From positions 1 to 64,000 of the forward strand of contig NZ_CAJZAI010000021.1 of NCBI RefSeq assembly GCF_914271435.1: DNA of 64,000 bases. The letters run 5' to 3'. Every line of letters starts with the position of its first letter. Within the stretch, counting starts at the first letter, position 1. This document shows positions 45,789 through 53,977 of this stretch, piece by piece. Under the pieces are notes generated by a model. That model saw only the letters and a list, made by a program, of their open reading frames with translations, was not told where the DNA came from and searched no databases. Made by a program: the position numbers and the translations under genes. The stretch is from Cupriavidus laharis. Its GTDB lineage: Bacteria; Pseudomonadota; Gammaproteobacteria; Burkholderiales; Burkholderiaceae.

Positions 45789-46736
45789 CTAGGCTGGCTG
45801 CATATCGCGCAGGTTGCGCAGTTCCTGCGACGCAGCCGTCAGCATGCCGCGCAGCCACATATGCGCGGCCGAGCGGTGGCGTGACGGATGCCATAGCTGG
45901 TAGAAGCGCATGAACGGGAAGTCGATGGGCGGCCTGAGCACCGCCACGGGCACGTGCTGTGCGTGATAGTTGGCAAAGTGGCGGCCCGTCGTCAGGATCA
46001 GGTCGGTGCCCGGAATCAGGCTCGGCGCCAGGTTGAAGTACGGGCAGCTCACACGGTTGTCGCGGTGCACACGCATTGTGCTGAGGCCCGAATCGACAAG
46101 GCCGCGCTGGTCGCGCGAATACGGCGTGGGCACGATGTGCGCAGCCCCCAGGTAAGCCTGCGCGGTGAACTTGCCGGGCTGGTTGTGCACACTGTCCTGC
46201 GCCACCATGCAGACCACCTCATCCTCCAGCAGCACCGACAGGTGCAGGTGCTCCGGCGGGTTGGGCCAGTTGCCGATGACGATATCCGCCGTGCCTTCGG
46301 ACAACGCCTGTTCGTAGTCGAAGGTCGCGCTCAGCGGCACGGCCACCAGCCGCGCGTTCGGCGCCGCGCGGCGGAACTCGCGCACCACGTGGGCAAAGAA
46401 AGGCGGCGCCAGGTAGTCCGGCATGGCCACGGTGAAGCTCTGCTCGGTGGTAGCCGGGTCGAAGCGGTCGTCCGACACCAGCAGGTTGTCCAGCGCGCTG
46501 AGTGCGGCCTGCGCATTGCGCGCGAGCTGCAAGGCGCGCTCGGTAGGCACCATCACGTTCTTTTCGCGCGTGAGCAGCGGGTCGTTGAAAATCGCACGCA
46601 ACCGCTTGAGCGCCGAGCTGATCGCCGGCTGCGACTGGTTCAGGCGGATGGCCGTGCGCGAGACGCTCTGCTCGGCAATCAGGATGCACAGCACGCGCAG
46701 CAGGTAGGTATCGAAGGGGTCGTCGGCGCGGATCAT
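45789..46736 (-). CDS. LysR-family regulator of the urate cluster
   Basis: 315 residues. The N-terminal winged helix is residues ~9-66 (VSRTAIRLNQSQPAISSALKRLRAIFNDPLL). The effector-binding domain is ~95-300 (SFTVAMPDYLAPPFFAHVVREFR). It lies between uraD (same strand) and the divergent MFS transporter plus two HIU hydrolases. The ATG at 46736 gives the standard length. Similar motifs at 45760 and 47099 are its probable binding sites. Confidence 0.9.
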   Translation of the reverse strand: MIRADDPFDTYLLRVLCILIAEQSVSRTAIRLNQSQPAISSALKRLRAIFNDPLLTREKNVMVPTERALQLARNAQAALSALDNLLVSDDRFDPATTEQSFTVAMPDYLAPPFFAHVVREFRRAAPNARLVAVPLSATFDYEQALSEGTADIVIGNWPNPPEHLHLSVLLEDEVVCMVAQDSVHNQPGKFTAQAYLGAAHIVPTPYSRDQRGLVDSGLSTMRVHRDNRVSCPYFNLAPSLIPGTDLILTTGRHFANYHAQHVPVAVLRPPIDFPFMRFYQLWHPSRHRSAAHMWLRGMLTAASQELRNLRDMQPA

Positions 46737-46889
46737 GGTGGAGTCCTGTGCGAAGCTGGCAGCCGGGTGCAGCCGGCGACGCAATCGTCGCGCACTGCCG
46801 CCCATCTCCGCCCGCCAATGGCAACTTTGTAGCGTGTCGCGCACCGCACGGCAACGCGGTCGAACCCGGAGGGCAAGCAACCTCCGCTC

Positions 46890-46976
46890 GTCGTCCCCGC
46901 GAAGGCGGAGACCCAGTGACTTTCAAGGGCCTCGGCAAAGACAAGACGCTGGGTTCCCGCCTTCGCGGGAACGACA
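46890..46976 (+). repeat. 92-bp double-hairpin repeat, copy 2
   Basis: It begins GTCGTCCCCGCGAAGGCGGAG and ends TTCCCGCC-TTCG-CGGGAACGAC. It has the same two hairpin ends as 541-632 (inverted) and 51263-51354, but its central segment is diverged and lacks the GTCCCCC/GGGGGAC stem. Confidence 0.8.
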
Positions 46977-47098
46977 GTGATTGAGAGCGCGTGTAGGGGA
47001 CCAGGCCGGGCTAGGGTAATCCATAGGTCCGGCAACCGACCCGACAAAACCCCGCAAACCCGCGCCACATAAGGCTTCCCGCCCCATATCGATGCTGA

Positions 47099-47111
47099 TA
47101 TAGGGCCTATA
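47099..47111. promoter_or_regulatory. Candidate LysR operator of the transporter/HIUase operon
   Basis: TATAGG-G-CCTATA is a perfect 13-bp palindrome 130 nt upstream of the MFS start. A related sequence occurs upstream of uraD. Confidence 0.55.
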
Positions 47112-47240
47112 CCAGCACCCCCGTTCCCCCCCGGCAGGCCATTCCTATACTTGCTTCCAACCAAACGGACGGCGGCCGCCGTACCGCCTTCGGGCAGCTG
47201 GGCCGCACGACGCAAATCGACAAGACTGACAGGAGACACC

Positions 47241-48581
47241 ATGTCCATCACGAAGCAAGGCGTGCCAATCTTCGCCGGCACCGCGGACGACGCGGAAGCC
47301 AGCGTCTACCGCAAGGTTTCCTGGCGCCTGCTGCCCTTCCTGGGCGTGCTGTGGGTGCTTGCCTGGCTGGACCGCGTGAACATCGGCTTCGCCAAGCTGC
47401 AGATGCTCGATTCGCTGCAGTTCAGCGAAGCGGTGTACGGGCTGGGCGCCGGCATCTTCTTCATCGGCTACTTCCTGTTCGAAGTGCCGTCGAACATGCT
47501 GCTGCAGAAGATTGGTGCCAAGAAAACCATCATGCGCATCACCATCTGCTGGGGCGTGATCTGCATGCTGCAGACCCATGTCACCACGCCCGCGCAGTTC
47601 TACACCCTGCGCTTCCTGCTGGGCGCATTCGAGGCCGGCTTCTATCCGGGCGTGATTCTCTACCTCACCTACTGGTACCCGTCAGAGCGCCGCGCCAGGG
47701 CGTTCGGGACCTTCATGTCGGCCTCCGCGATCGCCGGCGTGCTCGGTGGCCCACTGGCCGGCTGGATCATGACCTCGATGGGCGGCGTGCATGGCATGCA
47801 TGGCTGGCAGTGGCTGTTCATCATCGAAGGCATTCCGTCCGTGCTGGCCGGCATCTTTGCCTGGTTCTACATGACGGACAAGCCCGAGCATGCCCACTGG
47901 CTCAGCGACGCCGAAAAGCGCGTGGTGTCCGACGCCCTGAAGCGCGACAACGCCGCCATGGGCGAGCGCGGCCACGACTGGCGCAGCGTCTTCACCAACC
48001 CCAAGGTGTGGCTGCTGATCGCCATCTACTTCTGCCTGCTGTGCGCCAACTCCACGCTGACCTTCTGGATCCCGACCATCATCAAGGACGTGGGCTTCAC
48101 CACGCCCATGGCCGTGGGCTGGATTGCCGCGGTGGCCTACCTGTGCGGCGCCATCGGCATGATCGCCAACGGCGCGCACTCCGACCGCCGCAATGAAGTG
48201 CGCTGGCACTTCAGCGGCGCGGCGCTGGCGGGCGGTGCGGCCATGGCCGTGCTGGCCGTGCTGCTCGGCATGAACGTACTGTCGCCCGTCGTGGCCATGC
48301 TGGCCATGACCGCCTCGCTGGTCGGCACCATGAGTGCGATCCCCGTGTTCTGGCAGCTGCCCAACCGCTACCTGGCCGGCAGCGCCGCCGCGGTGGGCGT
48401 GGCGTTGATCAACTCCGTCTCCAACCTGGCCGGCTTTGGCGCGCCATATGCGATGGGCCTGATCAAGAACGCCACCGGCAAGGTCACCACCGGTCTGTAC
48501 CTGGTGGCTGTCATCGAGATCGTGGCCGCGGTGCTGGTGGTAATCGGCATCCGCCAGCTCGGCAACAAGCGTGAGGCCTGA
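47241..48581 (+). CDS. MFS transporter (ACS family) of the urate cluster
   Basis: 446 residues, 12 membrane helices. ACS features are LAWLDRVNIGFAKLQML at helix 1, EVPSNMLLQKIGAKKTI, LLGAFEAGFYPGVILYLTYWYPSERRA and WRSVFTNPKVW after the central loop. It probably imports urate, 5-hydroxyisourate, allantoin or another ureide, given that a HIU hydrolase starts 1 nt after its stop. AGGAGACACC precedes the ATG at 47241. Confidence 0.88.
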   Translation: MSITKQGVPIFAGTADDAEASVYRKVSWRLLPFLGVLWVLAWLDRVNIGFAKLQMLDSLQFSEAVYGLGAGIFFIGYFLFEVPSNMLLQKIGAKKTIMRITICWGVICMLQTHVTTPAQFYTLRFLLGAFEAGFYPGVILYLTYWYPSERRARAFGTFMSASAIAGVLGGPLAGWIMTSMGGVHGMHGWQWLFIIEGIPSVLAGIFAWFYMTDKPEHAHWLSDAEKRVVSDALKRDNAAMGERGHDWRSVFTNPKVWLLIAIYFCLLCANSTLTFWIPTIIKDVGFTTPMAVGWIAAVAYLCGAIGMIANGAHSDRRNEVRWHFSGAALAGGAAMAVLAVLLGMNVLSPVVAMLAMTASLVGTMSAIPVFWQLPNRYLAGSAAAVGVALINSVSNLAGFGAPYAMGLIKNATGKVTTGLYLVAVIEIVAAVLVVIGIRQLGNKREA

Positions 48582-48582
48582 C

Positions 48583-49089
48583 ATGCGTGACCATCAAGAC
48601 CCCGACTTCGACGCCAGCCGCCGCCGCTTTGCGCTGCAATCCCTCACGCTGGGCGGTGGCGCGCTGCTGGCCGGCAGCGCGCTGGCCGAGACTGCGCCCA
48701 ACCAGACGGCCGCCCCCGTGCAGCAAGGCGGCCTGAGCCCGCGCCTGACCATGCATGCGCTCGACACCTGGCACGGCACCCCTGCCGCCGGCATGCGCGT
48801 GGACATGTACCGCATCGACAACGGCCAGCCGCGCCACCTGCAGACCGTCACACTTGCTGCCAACGGCCGCAGCGAACCGCCGCTGCTGATCGGCGACACC
48901 TATCGCATGGGCACCTATGAACTGCTGCTGCATGTGGACGAATACTTCGCCGCGCGCAAGGCCAACCTGCCGCAGCCGCTGTTCCTGTCGAAGATCCCGC
49001 TGCGCTTGCGTGTGACGGACGCCAGCCAGCGCATCCACCTGCCCGTGCTGTTCGGGCCGTGGAGCTACAACTACTACCGCGGCAGCTGA
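48583..49089 (+). CDS. 5-hydroxyisourate hydrolase with Tat signal
   Basis: 168 residues. The N-terminus contains a twin-arginine signal, SRRRFALQSLTLGGGALLAGSALA (shown only as a hydrophobic run at residues ~9-32), so the enzyme is predicted to be periplasmic. The transthyretin-like domain follows (RLTMHALDTWHGTPAAGM, NGRSEPPLL) and ends in the diagnostic GPWSYNYYRGS. It hydrolyses 5-hydroxyisourate to OHCU. It starts 1 nt after the transporter stop. The usual Ser in the LLLSPW motif is Gly here (VLFGPW). Confidence 0.88.
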   Translation: MRDHQDPDFDASRRRFALQSLTLGGGALLAGSALAETAPNQTAAPVQQGGLSPRLTMHALDTWHGTPAAGMRVDMYRIDNGQPRHLQTVTLAANGRSEPPLLIGDTYRMGTYELLLHVDEYFAARKANLPQPLFLSKIPLRLRVTDASQRIHLPVLFGPWSYNYYRGS

Positions 49090-49119
49090 TGCCGCCACTT
49101 GCTGACAAGGAGACCGATC

Positions 49120-49455
49120 ATGGCAGGCATCAGCACTCACGTACTCGACGTATCGCTCGGCAAGCCCATTGCCGGCATGCAGATCGAACTGTTCGACATG
49201 GGCACGCAGCCCCCGAAACTGATCCACCGCGCGCGCACCAACAGCGATGGGCGCACCGACACCCCCATGCTGCCCGCCGCGCAGGCGCGCACGGGTGACT
49301 TCGAACTGCGTTTCTGGGTCGCCGACTACTTCAGGACGCCAGACGTGTTCGCCGACATTGTGCCTGTGCGGTTCACCGTTGCCGATGCCGCGCAGCATTA
49401 CCACGTGCCGCTGTTGTGCTCGCCGTGGAGCTTTGGGACGTATCGGGGGAGTTGA
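49120..49455 (+). CDS. pucM: 5-hydroxyisourate hydrolase (cytoplasmic)
   Basis: A 111-residue transthyretin-related HIU hydrolase with no signal peptide. Motifs are the N-terminal STHVLDVSLGKPIAGMQIELF, RTNSDGRTD with the catalytic Arg, HYHVPLL with the catalytic His, and the C-terminal YRGS. It converts 5-hydroxyisourate to OHCU for UraD. AAGGAGA lies upstream of the ATG at 49120, 30 nt after the Tat-type paralogue. Confidence 0.95.
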   Translation: MAGISTHVLDVSLGKPIAGMQIELFDMGTQPPKLIHRARTNSDGRTDTPMLPAAQARTGDFELRFWVADYFRTPDVFADIVPVRFTVADAAQHYHVPLLCSPWSFGTYRGS

Positions 49456-49474
49456 GTTTTCGGGGGGGATTGCG

Positions 49475-50008
49475 TGATGTTTCTGGCTGCCTGCCGCTGG
49501 GTGCGCGGCCGTGGTCGGGATTACAGCGCTGATTGAACGAGCCCCGAAACTGTCCGTGGCCCCTGCTGCTACCGGTATCGCGTGGACGCCTACGGCTGCG
49601 CTACGCGCGGTGTCCTAGTCGGCATGGCGAGGACATCAACGTCGCTGGCGCCGGCGCTTCCCCTTCTTCGTTTTCTCTCTTCGCGCATGGCACATGCGCC
49701 AAGGGCTTCGTCACTACGCCTTGTTCGGGCCGCGGCGAAGAACCCAGACTGCTGAGTGCGCGCAGCGCAGCCGCAGGCGTCCCCGCGATATCGCTGTTAG
49801 GAGGGACCACTCCGTAATCCGGGTTCGTTCGTACGCCGTGTCCCATCCTAATCATCTACGCGGCAGGCAGTCTGGTTATGCCCTGGACCGTCTTCACCTC
49901 ATCGAGCCGTTCGTCAACCACGAAAACGCGCTTTTGCCTACTTTTACCGCTCGGGTAAAAGTAGGTCGCCGGCTACGCCGGCGAAACAGCGGCGCCCGCC
50001 AAGCACGA
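49475..50008. repeat. Long non-coding repeat, copy C
   Basis: Same orientation as copy A, matching A 122-500 and 671-822 and uninterrupted at the MITE site (CCCATCCTAATCATC near 49846). It starts directly after the HIU hydrolase stop. The rest of 49456-50264 is the carbonic anhydrase leader, with nothing recognisable. Confidence 0.85.
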
Positions 50009-50264
50009 CAACCCAATCCTTCCCACAGACCCCGCAATTCGGCCAAAGACCTTCTTTGTTTGAAGCACACCATTCACACCAGCATCATTGGGATCCGCGT
50101 GGCTGCGTGCCACCGCCCGCTACACTTCCCCAGTCCAATGAGACGGTTTGGTGCAATCCTCCGGTCAACCCCGCCCTTCAGGCAGCGTTCCGGAGCCATG
50201 GGCGCCAGTCCGCCCGGCCGCGGCCGGCTGCCCATCCCACGATTTCCACAACGGTGACAATCAG

Positions 50265-51014
50265 ATGAAGACACGCATTGCGACGGCAGCATTGGGCACT
50301 CTGCTTTTCACGGCGTTTGCCAACGCCTCGGAACCTCCACACTGGACCTACCAGGGCAAGACCGGAACGAGCCACTGGGCCGGCCTGGAAGCCGACTACG
50401 CCGTCTGCGGCACCGGGCAGCGCCAGTCGCCGATCAATATCGAAACGCGCAAGGTGACCGGCACCACGGCACAACCGATCGGCGTTTCCTATGCGCCTGC
50501 GCGTGCCGAGGTCATCAACAACGGGCACACCGTCCAGGTCGAGCCAGCCAACGGCGGCACGCTCACTATCGACGGCGTGGAATACAAGCTCGCGCAGTTC
50601 CACTTCCATACGCCAAGCGAAGAGAGGATCGACGGCAAGTCCTATCCGCTAGTGGCCCACCTCGTGCATAAGAGCGCCGAAGGCAAGCTGGCGGTGATCG
50701 CCGTGCTGTTCCGCACGGGCAAGTCCAATGCGGCGCTGCGGCCGGTGTTTGCCAGCCTCCCCGCCAGGGCCGGTGACAAGCACGCGATGGGCGGCACCAT
50801 CAACGTCGGCGACCTGCTGCCGGGTAGTCGGGACAACTACACGTTCATCGGGTCGCTGACGACGCCGCCTTGCAGCGAGGATGTGCGGTGGGTGGTAATG
50901 AAGACGCCGGTGTCGGTCTCGTCCGCACAGCTCGCGGCGTTCAGGAAGCTGTACAGGATGAATGCGCGGCCGGTGCAGGCGGTGAATGGGAGGGAGGTGT
51001 TGGTGGGGAGGTGA
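50265..51014 (+). CDS. Alpha-carbonic anhydrase, periplasmic
   Basis: 249 residues. The signal peptide is 1-~21 (cut at ANA-SEPP). It catalyses CO2/bicarbonate interconversion. Zinc ligands are His113 and His115 (QFHFHTPSEE) and His132 (AHLVHK). Cys48 and Cys203 would form the conserved disulfide, and the substrate-pocket run SLTTPPCSEDVRW is present. The ATG at 50265 gives the signal peptide; the longer frame upstream is rejected. It is monocistronic. Confidence 0.95.
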   Translation: MKTRIATAALGTLLFTAFANASEPPHWTYQGKTGTSHWAGLEADYAVCGTGQRQSPINIETRKVTGTTAQPIGVSYAPARAEVINNGHTVQVEPANGGTLTIDGVEYKLAQFHFHTPSEERIDGKSYPLVAHLVHKSAEGKLAVIAVLFRTGKSNAALRPVFASLPARAGDKHAMGGTINVGDLLPGSRDNYTFIGSLTTPPCSEDVRWVVMKTPVSVSSAQLAAFRKLYRMNARPVQAVNGREVLVGR

Positions 51015-51495
51015 CGCAGGCATCCGCACGCCGCCATGGTTGCCTGCAGGCGCAGGTGCCATGGCAGGGGCCCGCGTCGCCCACGCCTGACCGCAGCCAG
51101 GCAAGGCTCAGACCCCATTGTCCGAAGGCGACGGGCACTGCGCTGTATACCTGCGGCAGCGATTTGCTGCCAACACGCCAGATGCAACCTAGATTGAAGC
51201 GCTTTCGGAACAGACCAATGCACGTTTGCACGTGCCGGCTTGCCTTCCAGGAACCGGCGGCTGTCGTCCCCGCGTAGGCGGGGACCCAGTGACTTTTCGT
51301 CCCCCGAAGGGGGACTTCGAAGACGCTGGATTCCCGCCTACGCGGGAATGACGGTGGAATTTGATACTTCGGTGGTACTACCAGAATCAACAGGTTGGCA
51401 ACGGTTCCCGGGTAGGGCAACCGGACTGTCATCACACGCGACAAGCTCAACAAAGGCATCGAGCAGGAGGTGCTGAGGCGGACAAGCCTGAGGAT
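51015..51495. other. Gene-free gap containing a short repeat
   Basis: Apart from the 92-bp repeat at 51263-51354, I see no gene or recognisable signal here. Confidence 0.6.
51263..51354 (+). repeat. 92-bp double-hairpin repeat, copy 3
   Basis: It starts GTCGTCCCCGCGTAGGCGGG and ends TTCCCGCC-TACG-CGGGAATGACG, with a central GTCCCCC-GAA-GGGGGAC stem at about 51299-51315. It is nearly identical to the reverse complement of 541-632. Confidence 0.85.
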
Positions 51496-52632
51496 CTATA
51501 TTCGAACCTGCGTGCTCATATCTATCAGCTCATACGAAGTACTCCGCCCGCCCGCATCCGACTTGCGCAGTACGCCCAGCGCCATCAGCTCTTTGATGTC
51601 CCGCAGCGCCGTGTCCGCCGAGCACTTGGCAATCGCCGCCCATTTGCGGCTCGTAAGCTTGCCGTCGAACCCGTCAAGCAGCAGGTTGAGCAATTTCAAC
51701 TGCCGCTCATTGAACGGCGTTCCTGCCAACCGTTGCCAGAAGCGGGCCTTTGCCAGCACCGCGTCCAGCGTGTGCTGGGCACTTTCAATGGCGCGCTGCA
51801 ATGTGCTCAGGAACCACGCAAGCCAGCCTGTAACATCCAGCGTCCCCTTCTGCGTGCGCTCGAGAATATCGTAGTAGTCCTTGCGTTCTCGCTGAATCTG
51901 CGCCGACAGGCTATAGAAGCGCTGGGGACTGCCATCCGCGCGAGCAAGCAGGAGGTCACCGATTGCACGCGCGATGCGACCGTTGCCGTCGTCGAATGGA
52001 TGCAGGGTCACGAACCACAGGTGAGCAAGCCCCGCCTTGAGAATCGGTGGATCCGCGGTGTCGGCATTGACCCAGCCGAGAAAGCTCGCGGTTTCGGCCT
52101 CAAGCCGGCCAGCCGGCGGTGCTTCAAAATGCACTCGCTGGCGGCCATACGGGCCGGAAACCACCTGCATGGCACCTTTTGCGTCGTCGCGCCAGGCGGC
52201 GACATGGATTTTCGACATGCCGCTGTAGCCGGTCGGAAACAACGCCGCATGCCAGCCGAACAGCCGCTCTGCGGTCACCGGCGCATCGCAGCGGGCCGTT
52301 GCGTCGAGCACCATCTCAACGACGCCTTCTACGTGCCGGTCGACCGGAGCCAGCGCACCAATGTCCACCCCGAGCCGACGCGCGATGGACGAGCGCACCG
52401 AATCCACATTGAGCCGCTCGCCCTCGATCTCGCTGGTCTTCACGACATCCTCGGTCAGCGCGGCAAGACTCGCCTGGTCGCGCAGCGCCATGCCAACGTC
52501 GGCCAGCCGGCCAAGCAACAACCCTTGCGCACGCGCCACGTCCGCCAGCGGCGACGCCAGCTTTACCAGGTCGTAGTGAAGGGCTGGCCAGTCAGGGGCC
52601 TGCCAGATGTAGAGCCAATCTCCGCGTTTCAT
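51496..52632 (-). CDS. Fic/AMPylase-family protein with N-terminal inhibitory motif
   Basis: 378 residues. An N-terminal DUF4172-like region contains the inhibitory motif T66-S-E-I-E70-G71. The Fic core motif HPFDDGNGRIAR lies at residues 211-222 with catalytic His211 intact. A C-terminal winged helix is at ~310-370 (LTSRKWAAIAKCSADTALRDIKELMALGVLRK). The family transfers AMP (or other nucleotides) to protein hydroxyls; class II members are held off by the Ser/Thr-xxx-Glu motif. The winged helix suggests DNA binding, possibly to the two palindromes at 52632-52697. The target is unknown. Confidence 0.93.
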   Translation of the reverse strand: MKRGDWLYIWQAPDWPALHYDLVKLASPLADVARAQGLLLGRLADVGMALRDQASLAALTEDVVKTSEIEGERLNVDSVRSSIARRLGVDIGALAPVDRHVEGVVEMVLDATARCDAPVTAERLFGWHAALFPTGYSGMSKIHVAAWRDDAKGAMQVVSGPYGRQRVHFEAPPAGRLEAETASFLGWVNADTADPPILKAGLAHLWFVTLHPFDDGNGRIARAIGDLLLARADGSPQRFYSLSAQIQRERKDYYDILERTQKGTLDVTGWLAWFLSTLQRAIESAQHTLDAVLAKARFWQRLAGTPFNERQLKLLNLLLDGFDGKLTSRKWAAIAKCSADTALRDIKELMALGVLRKSDAGGRSTSYELIDMSTQVRI

Positions 52633-52660
52633 GCGGAGATTATGGAGTGCAATCTCCGCA
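52632..52660. promoter_or_regulatory. Palindrome overlapping the Fic start codon
   Basis: TGCGGAGATT - 9 nt - AATCTCCGCA, a perfect 10+10 inverted repeat. It can act as an operator or as an mRNA hairpin covering the start and ribosome site. Confidence 0.6.
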
Positions 52661-52668
52661 GGGGCAAA

Positions 52669-52697
52669 TTATTCACCGTATGATTTGCGGTGAATAA
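52669..52697. promoter_or_regulatory. Second palindrome at the Fic promoter
   Basis: TTATTCACCG - 9 nt - CGGTGAATAA, perfect 10+10 arms with the same spacer as the first palindrome and centred 37 bp from it. On the minus strand TTCACC and TAATTT, 17 nt apart, form a plausible promoter through this site. Confidence 0.6.
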
Positions 52698-52801
52698 GGT
52701 GGTTTTTCGCCGTAGATGAAATAAACGACATTTATGCGCAACAAGCCAGAGTTGGCCATATCATTGATTCGCAGAATATCCCATCGCCTGCGTCTCTCAA
52801 A

Positions 52802-53134
52802 TCACGCTTCGGTCTTCTTCACCGGATACTTCTTCGCATTCATCTCCATCTTCGCCCGCACCGCCGCATCCAGGTCCACGCCCAGCGCCGTCACAAGCTG
52901 CGTCAGATAGATGGTGATATCCGCCAGTTCCTGCTCCACGTGTTCGCGCTCGTCCGTCGCCATGATGCCGCGCGACTCGTCCTCGGTTTGCCACTGGAAG
53001 ATCTCCACCAGCTCGGCCACCTCCACGCTCAGCGCCATGGCAAGATTCTTGGGGCTGTGATACTTGCCCCAGCCGCGCGCCTCGCCGAAATCGATGGCGG
53101 CTTGCTGGAGATTCTTGATATCGATGAGAGGCAT
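52802..53134 (-). CDS. MazG-like nucleotide pyrophosphohydrolase
   Basis: A 110-residue all-alpha NTP pyrophosphohydrolase. The metal-binding helices carry EVAELVEIFQW and EQELADITIYL (the ExxE...ExxD pattern). Related proteins (RS21-C6/MazG-like) hydrolyse dCTP or damaged nucleotides to the monophosphate. The start at MPLIDIKNLQQAAIDF is chosen by family similarity, as the frame extends further upstream. It is divergent from the ICMT-like gene (125 nt). Confidence 0.9.
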   Translation of the reverse strand: MPLIDIKNLQQAAIDFGEARGWGKYHSPKNLAMALSVEVAELVEIFQWQTEDESRGIMATDEREHVEQELADITIYLTQLVTALGVDLDAAVRAKMEMNAKKYPVKKTEA

Positions 53135-53259
53135 GGTCGGCAGGAGGGAAATGCTGAAAGGATGTATTGAACCACGCTGCCACGGCCGGCCCCAAATGCA
53201 GCCATCGCCGCAAAGGACTACGCTAACGCATGTGAACCATCCTGCAGGCGGAGGCCTCC

Positions 53260-53919
53260 ATGCGCCCGACACCCGGCATGGCTTTCTTCACCCTCACGGG
53301 CACCCTCGCCTACCTGGCCCTCCCCATCCTCGGCTGGGGCGGCATCGCCCCTTTCTTCGCCCATCCGGCACGCACTGCATTGATCATCGTGACGATGGCA
53401 CTGGCTGTCGCCGCCATCTTCTCCGGCGGCAACATCAGCAGCGGCGAACGCGAGGACCGCGGTAATCGCTGGGTGCTCGCTGCGTTCGGCGTGCTCGGCC
53501 TGCTGGCCGGCTATGTGCCAGCCTGGAATGACCGCATCGGCTTCTGGGCCATCGATGGCGACACCATGCGCTGGATCGGCGTGGCCCTGTATGCCGGTGG
53601 CGGTGTGCTGCGGCTGGTGCCGGTGTTCATCCTGGGCAGGCGATTCAGCGGGCTTGTGGCGATACAGCCGGGGCATACGCTGGTGACGACTGGCCTGTAT
53701 GGCGTGATCCGGCACCCGAGCTATCTGGGCTTTGTCGTCAGTTCGCTGGGGTGGGTGCTGGCGTTTCGCTCGGGTGTCGGCGTGATCCTGACGCTGTTGA
53801 TGATTCCACCGCTGCTGGCGCGGATCCGCGCGGAGGAGGCGTTGCTGCGGTCGCAGTTTGGGGCGGAGTACGAGGCGTACCGTGCGCGGACGTGGAAGAT
53901 GGTGCCGGGGTTCTATTAG
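53260..53919 (+). CDS. Isoprenylcysteine carboxyl methyltransferase-like membrane protein
   Basis: 219 residues, about five membrane helices. The C-terminal half has the ICMT/PEMT-type SAM-binding motif TGLYGVIRHPSYLGF (~residue 144) and EEALLRSQFGAEYEAYRART. Bacterial members methylate small molecules or lipids; the substrate is unknown. GGAGG lies before the ATG. Confidence 0.87.
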   Translation: MRPTPGMAFFTLTGTLAYLALPILGWGGIAPFFAHPARTALIIVTMALAVAAIFSGGNISSGEREDRGNRWVLAAFGVLGLLAGYVPAWNDRIGFWAIDGDTMRWIGVALYAGGGVLRLVPVFILGRRFSGLVAIQPGHTLVTTGLYGVIRHPSYLGFVVSSLGWVLAFRSGVGVILTLLMIPPLLARIRAEEALLRSQFGAEYEAYRARTWKMVPGFY

Positions 53920-53977
53920 GCTCGATTGCGCACACGCTTACCCACGCAGGACACCGGGCCCCACATGCTGGTGCATA

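Larger units (their letters stand above)
46737..47240. other. Divergent LysR-MFS regulatory region
   Basis: This 504-bp gene-free stretch contains the 92-bp double-hairpin repeat (46890-46976), a partial CATAGGTCC motif at 47022 and the palindrome at 47099. No gene is seen. Confidence 0.7.
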
